Assembly (NCBI GenBank): GCA_024275635.1
Contig: JAJRYT010000139.1
Span: 17,035-81,034, forward strand
Direction: 5' to 3'
DNA from: Chloroflexota bacterium
GTDB lineage: Bacteria; Chloroflexota; Anaerolineae; Promineifilales; Promineifilaceae
Length of the DNA stretch: 64,000 nucleotides
This document shows, piece after piece, positions 25,696-34,416 of this stretch. The first letter of the stretch is position 1. Every line of letters begins with the position of its first letter. The notes beneath the pieces were generated by a model. The model did no database searches and had not been told where the DNA came from. It saw nothing but the letters and a program-made list of their open reading frames with translations. The translations under genes were made by a program, and so were the position numbers.

Positions 25696-25724
25696 ATTAT
25701 GGCATACCGGCGCAGCAATGTCAA
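25696..25724 (-). promoter_or_regulatory. near-consensus promoter for the leader ORF and hom
   Basis: On the minus strand TTGACA and CATAAT are 17 bases apart. Transcription would start near 25689. A short hairpin GCAGCC-ATT-GGCTGC lies between this start and the leader ribosome site. Confidence 0.75.
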
Positions 25725-25950
25725 CCACCCGTATTCTATTGGGTGGCCGGATTTTTTGTTGATTAGGAAAATAGCCGGAAAAGTATAGGAGGCAAAATAA
25801 AGTGACAACCCAGAGGAAGTGGGCCAGTTTGTTTCAACAAGCCAGTGACCAAGTAAGCAGTTAGCGGCCAAAACATCCGCGGGCAAATTTTACCGAGATC
25901 GAGAACACAGTTGACGAGGAACTTGCCCCAATGCAACCTGTTTTTGCTGC

Positions 25951-26373
25951 TTATTGGCAGTCAGGGCAACGGCCGTATACCTCCAACAAATGGCTTTCTA
26001 TCTGAAACTGGAAACGGCCGCAAACCATCTGCTCAATCTCGCTCAACACACAATCATCAAACTCGATCACTTTATGGCAGACCGAACAAACCAGGTGATG
26101 GTGATGGCCGGCGTCCATCAAGATGTAGTGGGCGGCGCCTGTGCCTTGATAAACCGGGCGAATCAATCCCAAGCCGCTTAACAAATCCAGCGTGCGGTAC
26201 ACGGTCATACGGCCTACGCCCGGCGCTTTTTCCCGCACTAAGGCGGCCAGATCATCGGCGGTGACATGCCCGCCGCTGCTGGTTAACACCTGCAAAATGG
26301 CCCGGCGCGAGGCCGTTAAACGGTAGCCTTGTTCTTGTAACGCCGCGCTCAAACCGGCCAATAGGTCGCTCAT
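25951..26373 (-). CDS. zur: Fur-family regulator, probable Zur
   Basis: The 140-residue protein has an N-terminal winged helix (RLTASRRAILQVL, TADDLAALVRE, GRMTVYRTLDLLSGLGLI) and a C-terminal metal and dimer domain with GHHHHLVCSVC and the final CPDC. The two CxxC pairs make the structural zinc site. It is the last gene of a zinc transporter operon, 25 bases behind the permease gene. Zinc-responsive repression of this operon is therefore the best inference. Fur or Mur roles cannot be fully excluded from sequence. The palindrome at 29242-29260 is its likely target. Confidence 0.88.
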   Translation of the reverse strand: MSDLLAGLSAALQEQGYRLTASRRAILQVLTSSGGHVTADDLAALVREKAPGVGRMTVYRTLDLLSGLGLIRPVYQGTGAAHYILMDAGHHHHLVCSVCHKVIEFDDCVLSEIEQMVCGRFQFQIESHLLEVYGRCPDCQ

Positions 26374-26398
26374 TTTTCAACCAATCTCGCGTCATGAA

Positions 26399-27232
26399 TC
26401 ATGCTTTGCGCCACATGATTCCCCGCCCTGGGGCAAACAAGAAGACGAGAACAAAAACGGCCGTCGCCACCAACACAATCGCCGGACCGGAAGCAATATC
26501 CAAATAATAAGACGCATATAAGCCGGTCACACTGGATAATGTGCCGATCACGGCCGCAATCGCCATCATAGATGGCAGGCGGCGCGTCAATAACGAGGCC
26601 GCCGCCGCCGGCGTCACTAGCATCGCCATCATCAGGGCGATCCCCACAACCTGCAAGGAGACGACAATGGTGACAGCGATTAGCGCCAGGAGTAGATAGC
26701 GCAGGAAGTTGGCCGGTAAGCGCAAGGTTGTCGCCAGCGCCGGATCGAAGGAGATGACGAGGAATTCCTTGTAAAAAAGCAAAATGGCGAGCAGGACAAA
26801 TGCGCCCAGAACGGCCGTCACCCACAAGTCGGCCGTAGACACGCCCAGCAGGTTGCCGAATAGGAAATGAGCCAGGTCAACGGTGTAGTTGCCCGTGGCC
26901 GACAGCATGGCTACGCCCAGGGCAAATGCGCCGGCAAAAATGACGCCGATGGCGGTATCCTCCTTCATCATGCCCTGGCTGCTAAGCGCGCCGATGCCTA
27001 AGGCGGTCAATAGGCCCATTGCCAATGCGCCCACGGCCAGCGGCCAACCAAACAGGAAAGCGACCACGACGCCCGGCAAAATGGTATGGGCCAGCGCGTC
27101 GCCGAAGAAGGCCATGCCCCGCAAAATGACGTAGGTTCCGAACACGGACCCCACCACGCCAACGACCATCGCCGCCAGCAAAGCGCGAACAATAAAACTG
27201 TATTGGAGCGGTTCAATTAGCCAGGTTAACAT
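26399..27232 (-). CDS. znuB: metal ABC transporter permease, ZnuB-like
   Basis: The 277-residue protein has about eight hydrophobic segments and matches the ABC-3 permease family. It starts with WLIEPLQYSFIVRALLAA, has GSVFGTYVILRGMAFFGDAL with the coupling region GDALAHTILPG, and then FLFGWPLAVGAL. Later come LQVVGIALMMAMLVTPAAAA and the terminal FAPGRG. It would form the membrane channel for zinc or manganese with the ZnuC-like ATPase. It lies between the ATPase and Fur-family genes in one operon. Confidence 0.93.
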   Translation of the reverse strand: MLTWLIEPLQYSFIVRALLAAMVVGVVGSVFGTYVILRGMAFFGDALAHTILPGVVVAFLFGWPLAVGALAMGLLTALGIGALSSQGMMKEDTAIGVIFAGAFALGVAMLSATGNYTVDLAHFLFGNLLGVSTADLWVTAVLGAFVLLAILLFYKEFLVISFDPALATTLRLPANFLRYLLLALIAVTIVVSLQVVGIALMMAMLVTPAAAASLLTRRLPSMMAIAAVIGTLSSVTGLYASYYLDIASGPAIVLVATAVFVLVFLFAPGRGIMWRKA

Positions 27233-27287
27233 AGTTCAAGTTTGCAAGCGGGCAAGCGGCAAGTCGCCTCTGTACCCCATCACCTCT

Positions 27288-28151
27288 TCACCCCTGCCTC
27301 TCCTCATAGTGGTCACAACATTCATCTGTCAGCAGGATGTCGCTGTTACCGAGAACGTGCATGTGTCCGCCGTAGGCTTGCAGTAGATTGCGGGGTTCGA
27401 GAACGGCCGTTGCCACATCAAAAGCGACGATCTTCTTATTCAATAACATGATCCGGTCAAAGCGGGCCGCCGCCAGGTCTAGATCATGCGTTGCCACCAA
27501 CACCGTCACGCCGTCAGGACGCAGCGCATCCAATATCTCAAAAATTTTCTCCTGATTCGGCACATCCAATCCAGCTAAAGGCTCATCCATTAACAACAGT
27601 TCCGCTTCCTGCGCCAGGGCGCGGGCGATAAACACCCGCTGCTGCTGCCCGCCAGACAGTTCGCCAATTTGTTTTTTTGCCAGGCGCGCCGCGTTGACTC
27701 GCGCCAGGCTGTTTCTGACCAGTTCCCAATCACGGCGGCGGGGCCAGTGAAATAAACCTATCTGGCCCACGCGCCCCATCATGACCACATCCTCTACCGT
27801 CACCGGGAATGACCAATCTATCTGGCTGCGTTGGGGGACATAAGCAATGCAAATATGGCCGCTGGGACCGTGTCCGTATACGTTCACTGAGCCGCGGCTG
27901 GGTTTCAGGGCGCCGACAATCAGCTTAAACAAGGTACTCTTACCCGCTCCATTCGGCCCAACGACAGCGATCCGTTCCCCGGCCTTCACCTGGAAGGAAA
28001 CGGCTTCCAGGGCGAACTGGGCGCTTCGCGCTGAGGTGACGCCTTGCGCGCCTTCAGCGTAAGCGACAAACACATCGTCTAGCTGGAGCGTCGGCGATGC
28101 CGGTTGATGGGTTACATGCCGGGGGATGATTTTGGCGACTAGGTTACTCAT
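27288..28151 (-). CDS. znuC: metal ABC transporter ATP-binding protein, ZnuC-like
   Basis: The product has about 287 residues and the full ABC set: Walker A GPNGAGKSTLFK, Q-loop in YVPQRSQIDWSFP, signature LSGGQQQR, Walker B LLLMDEPLAGLD and the H-loop in VATHDL. The QRSQIDWSFPVTVEDVVMMGR stretch is typical of zinc and manganese transporters. The ATG at 28151 is used instead of a TTG five codons earlier, because the longer frame overlaps a GATTAAAGATTGAAGATTAA repeat word. The gap of 18 bases from the znuA gene supports one operon. Confidence 0.93.
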   Translation of the reverse strand: MSNLVAKIIPRHVTHQPASPTLQLDDVFVAYAEGAQGVTSARSAQFALEAVSFQVKAGERIAVVGPNGAGKSTLFKLIVGALKPSRGSVNVYGHGPSGHICIAYVPQRSQIDWSFPVTVEDVVMMGRVGQIGLFHWPRRRDWELVRNSLARVNAARLAKKQIGELSGGQQQRVFIARALAQEAELLLMDEPLAGLDVPNQEKIFEILDALRPDGVTVLVATHDLDLAAARFDRIMLLNKKIVAFDVATAVLEPRNLLQAYGGHMHVLGNSDILLTDECCDHYEERQG

Positions 28152-28169
28152 GTCATTAATCTTCAATCT

Positions 28170-29225
28170 TTAATCTCTCGATCCAGTAATAATCGTGTCT
28201 AAATTTGCCCGCATCATGCCGATGTAACTATCGGCGCCGCTGCCGGGTTCCCCCAGCGCGCCCGTATAAAGCGATAGTACCTGAACGGCCGTACAGCTTG
28301 CTAATTCAGCGGCCACTGACCGGGCTAACTGGTCGCTGGTTGAAGTTTCGGCAAAAATGGCGCAGACGTTGGCCTGGTTCATGGTTTTTACCAATTCGGC
28401 CAGTTCGCTGGCTGAGGGCGCAGCCAGGGCGCTGGCGGCAGGCAGGATGGTTCCGATAACCTGGAAATGATACCGGTCGGCAAAGTAGCCCAGGCTGTCA
28501 TGGTTGGCGACGAGTTTACGGCCGTTTTCCGGGATTCCCTCGATTCGCTTTTCAAATTCAGCCATCAGCGCTTTCAATTCTTCCCGGTATACATCGGTAT
28601 TTTGGTCATAAACGGCGGCATTGTCCGGGTCCAAATCGCTGAGGATGATTTTAATATTCGCCACCCACTGAATGACATTGGCTGGATCGAACCAGACGTG
28701 GGGGTCGGGCGCGCCGTGGGCGTCATCGCCCTGGTTGGCGGCGGGCGTTAATTCGCGCGGATCGATGCGGGCGGAGACGGCGACGATGGGAACGTCTCCG
28801 GCTACATTGGTTAGATTTTTGATCAGCCCTTCTTCCAAATTCCAGCCGTTGACAAAGATGATGTGGGCGTCGGCGACGGCCGTTAAATCCTGCGCCGACG
28901 GTTCATAGCTGTGCGGGTCCTGGCCCGGCGCTATCAACGTCGTCAATTCAATCGCCGCGCCGCCCACCTGGGCAACCACATCCCCGATAATACTGGTGGT
29001 AGCGACGACTTTTAGTTTGCCGCCGTTTAGATCGACCGGTTCCAATGCCGGCAAGGACAGCATTTGTGAATCATGCGTGTGATCGTGATCATCAGCGGCC
29101 GTTTCATCAGCATGGTCATGCTCATCAGACGCGACGGTTTCGCCGCCAGCCGTCTGGCAGCCGGCCAACAACAGCCCTGCAAACAAAAACAGGGCGAACC
29201 CTGTTTGTAACGGTTTCCAATTCAT
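28170..29225 (-). CDS. znuA: zinc ABC transporter substrate-binding lipoprotein, ZnuA-like
   Basis: The 351-residue product has a signal peptide with lipobox LLLAGC, then a His/Asp-rich segment (DEHDHAD, DDHDHTHD), which is typical of zinc rather than manganese binders. The mature domain starts LKVVATTSIIGDVV and has the metal-binding motifs GQDPHSYEPS, DPHVWFDP and ANHDSLGYFADRY, with a final Asp in GADSYIGMM. The start at 29225 gives a normal signal peptide, and a GTG four codons earlier overlaps the AGGAG box. It is the first gene of the operon and lies directly behind a palindromic operator. Confidence 0.93.
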   Translation of the reverse strand: MNWKPLQTGFALFLFAGLLLAGCQTAGGETVASDEHDHADETAADDHDHTHDSQMLSLPALEPVDLNGGKLKVVATTSIIGDVVAQVGGAAIELTTLIAPGQDPHSYEPSAQDLTAVADAHIIFVNGWNLEEGLIKNLTNVAGDVPIVAVSARIDPRELTPAANQGDDAHGAPDPHVWFDPANVIQWVANIKIILSDLDPDNAAVYDQNTDVYREELKALMAEFEKRIEGIPENGRKLVANHDSLGYFADRYHFQVIGTILPAASALAAPSASELAELVKTMNQANVCAIFAETSTSDQLARSVAAELASCTAVQVLSLYTGALGEPGSGADSYIGMMRANLDTIITGSRD

Positions 29226-29241
29226 TCTCGAAATCACTCCT

Positions 29242-29260
29242 ATTGATACTTTGTATCAAT
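29242..29260. promoter_or_regulatory. probable Zur operator, perfect 8-3-8 palindrome
   Basis: ATTGATAC-TTT-GTATCAAT is an exact 19-bp palindrome 16 bases before the znuA start. It touches the -10 box of the promoter next to it. The place and symmetry fit repression by the Fur-family protein coded at the end of the same operon. Confidence 0.8.
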
Positions 29261-29286
29261 TGTATTGCAAGATCGTTGATTGTCAA
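29259..29286 (-). promoter_or_regulatory. sigma-70-type promoter of the znu operon
   Basis: On the minus strand TTGACA and TACAAT are 16 bases apart. The start of transcription would fall inside the palindrome at 29242-29260, so a bound repressor would block initiation. Confidence 0.75.
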
Positions 29287-29332
29287 GATTTAGAAGGTTC
29301 GTCAAATGCGGATAAGGGCTTGTTTTTTCACA

Positions 29333-32300
29333 TCAATCCACAAAGTCTGCGCCCAATCCTTCTTCCCAGACAGCCGCCACAATCTCATCCAAACTAACTG
29401 TTTTTTGCTGATTGGCAACGGCCGTTTCCCCCTCCGCCCCCACTGCCCCCACCAGTTCAGATCGCAGTCTCGCCGCCCCATCCTTCGTTACTTGCTCGGC
29501 GCCGGCATGATTCAAAACGGAGTTCAATAAGATGAAGGCCGATTGATTGCGACCTTGTTTTAATCGCAGTGCGGTGATTCCGACTAATGTTTCCAGTGTG
29601 ATAGGAACAGCCTGGCAGGAAATAGATGTTGTCAACGCCTCCGCCAGCAGTTTTTGGGCTGATGCGGTTTCGTTCAGGGAAACGGCCGTTATCCCCAACA
29701 CAGTCAAAGCGCGGGCCAAGCCATCTTTATCCCCTACTTCCTGGAAAATCGACAGGCTTTCTTGTCCCCATTCCCGCGCCAGAGCCGCTTCGCCCCGTAT
29801 GTAGGCCAACCGGGCCAGCCCCAACAGCGGCCAGGCCACGCCTTGTTGGTCGCCCGCCTCGCGGAAAACGGTCAGGCTGGTTTGGCATTGTTCTTCGGCC
29901 AGGTTCAGGCGGCCGCGAGCGATTGCCACCAGCCCTAACGTGTACGTCAACAGCCCTATCCCGCGCTGGTCGCCCAACGTCCGGCAAATGGATAACCCTT
30001 CCCGGCAATACTGCTCAGCCGCATCGTAATCGCCCAAAGCGTAAGCGGCCGTGCCTAAATGACCCAAATTACGCGCCGCGCCGGCCCGGTAGCCAATTTC
30101 CCGGCAAATCGCCAGGCTTTCTTGATAAAACTGCTGCGCTTCGGCAAACTCCCCTGACTGGCGGGCCGTGTGTCCCAGGTTGGTTAAAGGGAACGTTATC
30201 AAAAAGCGGTCGCCAATACTCTGGCAGATGGCAGCGCATTCCTGGTAAAGACGCCTGGTTTCCTGTGGGTCGTCAGTAACAATCCCCAAATTGTTGAGCG
30301 CGCGGGCCATGCCCCATAAATCGCCCATTTCCTGCGCGATGCGGCGGCTTTCTTGTAGCAGTTTCTGCGTTTTGGCCAAATCCTGGGGGATGATGGCCTG
30401 GTTATTGAGCGTCCGGGCGACACCCCATTTATCGTCAATCTGGCGATAGATGTCCAGGCTTTGCCGATAGAAGGATTGCGCCTGATCATACTGGCTCAAA
30501 CTCCAGGCGACATAGCCCAGGTTGTTGCGCGCAAAGGCAATGTCGGCCTGGGTTTCCGCTGTCGTCGCCAATGCTTGCGCGATGTCGAGGCTTTCTTGCA
30601 AAAGGGTTTGCGCTTCCTCATAGCGTCCCAGCCGGTGGCAAAACCGTCCTTGCCGGGCCAGCGTTTTGGCCCGCGCAGACAGCCGCTGGTTGTCATGTGT
30701 CATTTGTTCCTGGCCGCTGATTAAACTATCGGCTGTCTTCAAAGCTTGGGCCGCCATCTGAAACATGGCGACGCCTTCCTGGAAATTGCTGCGCATTTCG
30801 TAGAAAAGGAACAGGCTTTCAGCGGCCATATCCAGAGAGGCGCTGTCTCGCGCAGCTGCCGCCCACTGCCAGGCCAGACGGATATTCTCGATTTCGGCGC
30901 TAATTTCGGCCAGCGCTTCTTGTTGGCGGCCTCCTTTCAAGTCGCGCTGGTGCTGTTGCAAGAAGCCGGCAAAGTAACGACTGTGTTTGATTTTGATGGC
31001 CTGTTGTTCGTGGGGCAGGGCGTGTCTCTTCTCGGCGCCGTAAGGGCGCAGCGCTTCGGGAATGGCGTAACGGCCGTTTCCCACCCCACGCAGCAGTGAT
31101 TTATCAAGCAAAACGGAAATCTGGGCCAGTTTTGTGCCGGTTACGGCCGTTGCCGCCGCCCGATCAAAGCCGCCGCGAAAGACAGACAGTTGGCGGAACG
31201 CGGTTTGCTCCGTGGCCGTCAGCAAGTTCCACGAATGGTCAAAGACGGCCCGCAAACTGCGATGACGTTCTGGCAAGTCGCGCAGGCTGGTTGCCAGAAA
31301 ATCGAGATTGGTTTTGATTTCGGCAGCTATTTCGCGGCCGGGCAGGGCGCGTACCCAGGCGGCGGCCAATTCGATGCCTAACGGCAGGCCATCTACCAAT
31401 TGGCATATGCGGGCGATGGCTTCCAAGTTATCCTCAGCCGAAAAGTCGGCGGCGAGGCGGCGGGCGGTTTGTAGGAAGAGTTGGATGGCGGCGTGGTCTT
31501 GGCGGGAAACGGCCGTGCCATCGGCGGGATACGATAAACCATGCACTGCCATCACCCATTCGCCGCGCAATTGGAGCCGTTCCCGCGAAGTGACCAGCAG
31601 TTGCACGTGGGGAGCCTGGCTCCAGATTTTAGGCAGCAAATCCGCGCCCGCCAGCAAATGCTCGAAATTATCGAGGATGAGCAGCAACCTTTTTTGGCGC
31701 AAATAGTCGAGGAGTTGTTGTTGGGGGGCGGAACGGCCGTAAAACGAAAACCCCAGCGCATCCGCAATCGCCGCTGTCAGGAAACGGGCATCGCTAACCG
31801 GGGCCAGCGACACAAAGGCGCAGCCGTCTGTGAAAAGGTCTGGATAATGATGCGCCACGGCCAGCGCCAGCCGGGTTTTGCCCATCCCGCCAACGCCAAT
31901 CAAAGTCAAAAGCCGGCAATCTGGATCCGTTAATCGCTGCCAAATTTGGGCTAGTTCAGTGGCGCGGCCGACAAGCGGCGTTGTTGGCAAGGGGCGGGTC
32001 GCTGGCTTGATGCGTTTTGTGCCGGTTGCGGCCGCTAATCCAGCGTCACGAATCTGAGTGTACAGCGCTGTCGTTTCCGCATCTGGGGCGACGCCCAATT
32101 CTTCTGTCAAAACACGTTGGCAAGTTTGGTGCTGGCGCAGCGCGGCCGTGCGCTGGCCGTGAGTCGCGTATAACTGCATCAACTGCCTGTGCGCCGGTTC
32201 ATGTAAAGGGTCGAGAGCCAGCCAACGCTGAGCACAGGCAATCGCGCGATCAGACTGCCCTTCTGCTGCGTAACAGCGCGCTAACTGGCTTAAAACGCGG

Positions 32301-32788
32301 CTCAACTGGCGCTGCCAATTATCCGCCTGAAAACGCTGCCACTCGTCAAACGCGGCGCTGTTGGTCAGGCTAAATCCGGCCATGAAATCACTGCCGTAAA
32401 GCGCGGCCGCTTGGGCGAGATGGGGCAGACGTTGGGGACATGATTCATTCTCGGCATGTTCAAGCAAGGCAGCGAATTGGAGCGCATCGCATTCTATAAA
32501 AGCCAGGTCTAAACCAATGGCTTCTCTTTCAACAATCAACCCGGTTCCTCCCAGCGCTTTTTTCAGAGCCGACAGGGTTGTTCGCAGCGCCGCCCGGCCG
32601 CGACGATGGTCTAATTCCGGCCAAAGCAAAGCGACGAGGCTTTCGCGGCTGTGGGGCTGGGCTGTGATAACCAGATAGGCAATGAGGGCGATGGCTTTGC
32701 GCGTGTTGACAGTAACGGGTTTGCCGTCCCGTTCTATTTGGGGCGCTCCTAGTAATTGCACATTGATTGTTTTCATAACGCTGCCCAT
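29333..32788 (-). CDS. BTAD/STAND-ATPase/TPR transcriptional regulator
   Basis: The 1151-residue protein is of the SARP/AfsR and LuxR-like STAND type. An N-terminal winged helix (about 1-100, INVQLLGAPQIERDG..VTVNTRKAIALIAYL) is followed by a BTAD domain (about 110-250). A NACHT/NB-ARC-like ATPase (about 265-560) has Walker A LIGVGGMGKTRLA and Walker B LLLILDNFEHLL. From about 600 there are many tetratricopeptide repeats, for example ALGDYDAAEQYCREGLSIC. Such proteins sense a ligand or partner through the TPR part and drive transcription when ATP-bound. The target is unknown. It is divergent from the Flp pilin gene with tandem palindromes between them. Confidence 0.9.
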   Translation of the reverse strand: MGSVMKTINVQLLGAPQIERDGKPVTVNTRKAIALIAYLVITAQPHSRESLVALLWPELDHRRGRAALRTTLSALKKALGGTGLIVEREAIGLDLAFIECDALQFAALLEHAENESCPQRLPHLAQAAALYGSDFMAGFSLTNSAAFDEWQRFQADNWQRQLSRVLSQLARCYAAEGQSDRAIACAQRWLALDPLHEPAHRQLMQLYATHGQRTAALRQHQTCQRVLTEELGVAPDAETTALYTQIRDAGLAAATGTKRIKPATRPLPTTPLVGRATELAQIWQRLTDPDCRLLTLIGVGGMGKTRLALAVAHHYPDLFTDGCAFVSLAPVSDARFLTAAIADALGFSFYGRSAPQQQLLDYLRQKRLLLILDNFEHLLAGADLLPKIWSQAPHVQLLVTSRERLQLRGEWVMAVHGLSYPADGTAVSRQDHAAIQLFLQTARRLAADFSAEDNLEAIARICQLVDGLPLGIELAAAWVRALPGREIAAEIKTNLDFLATSLRDLPERHRSLRAVFDHSWNLLTATEQTAFRQLSVFRGGFDRAAATAVTGTKLAQISVLLDKSLLRGVGNGRYAIPEALRPYGAEKRHALPHEQQAIKIKHSRYFAGFLQQHQRDLKGGRQQEALAEISAEIENIRLAWQWAAAARDSASLDMAAESLFLFYEMRSNFQEGVAMFQMAAQALKTADSLISGQEQMTHDNQRLSARAKTLARQGRFCHRLGRYEEAQTLLQESLDIAQALATTAETQADIAFARNNLGYVAWSLSQYDQAQSFYRQSLDIYRQIDDKWGVARTLNNQAIIPQDLAKTQKLLQESRRIAQEMGDLWGMARALNNLGIVTDDPQETRRLYQECAAICQSIGDRFLITFPLTNLGHTARQSGEFAEAQQFYQESLAICREIGYRAGAARNLGHLGTAAYALGDYDAAEQYCREGLSICRTLGDQRGIGLLTYTLGLVAIARGRLNLAEEQCQTSLTVFREAGDQQGVAWPLLGLARLAYIRGEAALAREWGQESLSIFQEVGDKDGLARALTVLGITAVSLNETASAQKLLAEALTTSISCQAVPITLETLVGITALRLKQGRNQSAFILLNSVLNHAGAEQVTKDGAARLRSELVGAVGAEGETAVANQQKTVSLDEIVAAVWEEGLGADFVD

Positions 32789-32834
32789 GACGATCTCATG
32801 ACGGCCGTTCTGTACCCTGGCTTCATATTATTTA

Positions 32835-32866
32835 GTCTACCGACGGTAGACCTACCAACGGTAGAC
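32835..32866. promoter_or_regulatory. tandem palindromic operators CTACC-nnn-GGTAG
   Basis: GTCTACC-GAC-GGTAGAC at 32835-32851 is a perfect 7-3-7 palindrome. The next bases hold CTACC-AAC-GGTAG at 32852-32864. The two centres are 15 bases apart. They lie between the divergent regulator and pilin genes, just after a TATTAT that could be the -10 box for the pilin gene. Confidence 0.7.
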
Positions 32867-32896
32867 ATTCACCTAATTGATTCACGGAGGTTACTC

Positions 32897-33112
32897 ATGT
32901 TTCTATCACGATTCGTTTATTTTATTGTTGCGCTCTGGGCGCCGTTCCTCATACCGGGCAAACTGCGCCATGAGAAAGGGCAGGGTTTGGTGGAGTACGC
33001 GCTGGTTCTGGTACTGGTCGCCGTTGTCGTCATCGCCATCCTCACCCTCCTCGGTCCGCAAATCGGCAATGTGTTCTCTCGGATTACCTGCGGTCTGGAT
33101 TCTGCTTGCTGA
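32897..33112 (+). CDS. flp: Flp-type (type IVb) pilin
   Basis: The 71-residue product has a hydrophobic N-terminal stretch, then RHEKGQGLVEYALVLVLVAV. This is the prepilin cleavage motif, with cleavage expected after the Gly before LVEYA and the conserved Glu at +3. A hydrophobic helix and a tail with two Cys (ITCGLDSAC) follow, which may form a disulfide. The ATG is fixed by GGAGG six bases before, and a longer frame is not needed. The N-terminal extension before the cleavage site is long at about 31 residues. No tad assembly gene is present in the window, so this is an orphan pilin. Confidence 0.85.
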   Translation: MFLSRFVYFIVALWAPFLIPGKLRHEKGQGLVEYALVLVLVAVVVIAILTLLGPQIGNVFSRITCGLDSAC

Positions 33113-33134
33113 GTAATCGAGCGCCGGTTAGTAC

Positions 33135-33184
33135 ATGGCGTTTCCACCCGATTTGGGCAATGGAAGCGCCATGCGCTTGTTTGT
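33135..33184 (+). terminator. terminator-like hairpin after the pilin gene
   Basis: ATGGCGTTTCCA pairs with TGGAAGCGCCAT (12 bp with one T-G pair) around a 14-base loop, followed by the T-rich GCGCTTGTTTGT. It lies 22 bases after the pilin stop. Confidence 0.55.
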
Positions 33185-33267
33185 ATGCTTACAGTGTACC
33201 TGATCGCCCTGGCCTTTGTCATGGCAAGATGGCTTGAAATCAGGAAAAACGATCTGGACAGTTAGAC

Positions 33268-33273
33268 TATAAT
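33268..33273 (+). promoter_or_regulatory. -10 box for the M50 protease gene
   Basis: A consensus TATAAT lies 17 bases before the protease ATG. No good -35 box is visible at the normal distance. The ribosome site GGCAGGAG is close to the predicted transcript start. Confidence 0.4.
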
Positions 33274-33290
33274 GAAGGCAGGAGAAAACG

Positions 33291-34358
33291 ATGTCTATTC
33301 CCTGGATTATTGCCGCGATAGCGCTAGTCTTGACGCCAGTTGTTTTGGCCCATGAATTGGGGCACTTTCTTGCGGCCCGTCTATGCGGGATTCAGATTGA
33401 GGAGTTTGGTCTGGGCCTGCCGCCGCGCGCCGCTAAATTGTTTGAACATAACGGCGCCCTTTTTTCCCTCAATTGGATTCCGCTGGGAGGCTTTGTGCGT
33501 CCTGCCGGCGAGAATGATCCTACTGTACCCGGCGGGTTGGCTGCTTCTTCCTGGTTGGCCCGGTTGTTTGTGCTGACGGCGGGTGCGGGGGCTAATTTTC
33601 TCGCGGCTGTGGTTGTGTTGTGGTTGGCGTTTATGCTGGGATCGAAAGCGACGGAGGTAACGGCCGTACTGCCCAATTCGCCCGCCATAACTGCCGGATT
33701 ACAATCGGGTGATGTTTTGCTAGAGATGAATGGCATTACAGTGGATGGCCCCAAAATCATGGCCGATATGGTGTACAATTACGGTGGTCAAGAACTTGAC
33801 ATAATAATTTTACGGGATGGCAAACAGATTTCATTGCGCGTAACGCCCCGACTGCCCGGCGAGTATGATGCGTCGCGCGAAGGGCCGATTGGCATCGAGG
33901 TTGATCAACTTAGCAGCGATGTTTATTTGCACCGCACGCCGCGCGAAGCGGCCGTTGAGGCCATTAATTACGTATCCCAGGTCGTTTCTTCTACTTTGAA
34001 AGCGCCGGGCCAATTGATTCGTGGCGAGATGAGCGCCGAGGATGCGCGGCCGGTCAGCGTGGTGGGACTCAGCCAGATAGCGGGCCGGGCGGCGGCCAAT
34101 TCAGTGATTACATCCAGCTTATTCCCCCTTTTGTTGATGATTGGCCTGATTAGCTCCGCGCTTGGTTTGACGCAATTATTACCGTTGCCTGCTTTAGATG
34201 GCGGGCGGATTGTGTTTGTGTTAGTTGAAGCGGTTCGTGGTCGCCGCGTGGCCCCGGAGCGGGAAACGGCCGTTCACCGGATTGGAATATACACCTTGCT
34301 CTTGCTGATGGCTATCTTAATCCTGCAGGATATTATTGACCCGATACTTCCTTTTTGA
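33291..34358 (+). CDS. rseP: M50 site-2 metalloprotease (RseP family)
   Basis: The 355-residue membrane protease has the zinc motif HELGH in the first membrane segment (VLAHELGHFLAARL) and the typical ...EEFGLGLPPR.A stretch after it. A PDZ domain covers about 110-190 (SPAITAGLQSGDVLLEMNG). The second zinc and active-site motif LLPLPALDGGRIVF is near residue 300. Such proteases cut membrane-bound anti-sigma factors or signal peptides within the membrane. A putative anti-sigma factor with a membrane segment is coded at 59411-59980, but a link is only a guess. Confidence 0.94.
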   Translation: MSIPWIIAAIALVLTPVVLAHELGHFLAARLCGIQIEEFGLGLPPRAAKLFEHNGALFSLNWIPLGGFVRPAGENDPTVPGGLAASSWLARLFVLTAGAGANFLAAVVVLWLAFMLGSKATEVTAVLPNSPAITAGLQSGDVLLEMNGITVDGPKIMADMVYNYGGQELDIIILRDGKQISLRVTPRLPGEYDASREGPIGIEVDQLSSDVYLHRTPREAAVEAINYVSQVVSSTLKAPGQLIRGEMSAEDARPVSVVGLSQIAGRAAANSVITSSLFPLLLMIGLISSALGLTQLLPLPALDGGRIVFVLVEAVRGRRVAPERETAVHRIGIYTLLLLMAILILQDIIDPILPF

Positions 34359-34416
34359 GTTTATCACGCTTTATCGCCTCTAATTCATTCCCCAATAACG
34401 CCCATAGATACTCTTA

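Noticed and set aside
25677..25886. 69-codon minus-strand frame upstream of hom
   Set aside because: It covers the near-consensus promoter at 25696-25724, has no ribosome site and no recognisable family.
26370..26825. 151-codon minus-strand frame over the end of znuB
   Set aside because: It lies in another frame of the well-supported permease gene and is Gly/Asp/Cys/Arg-rich.
32756..32896. N-terminal extension of the Flp pilin frame
   Set aside because: The extension would include the tandem operators; the GGAGG site before the ATG at 32897 fixes the start.
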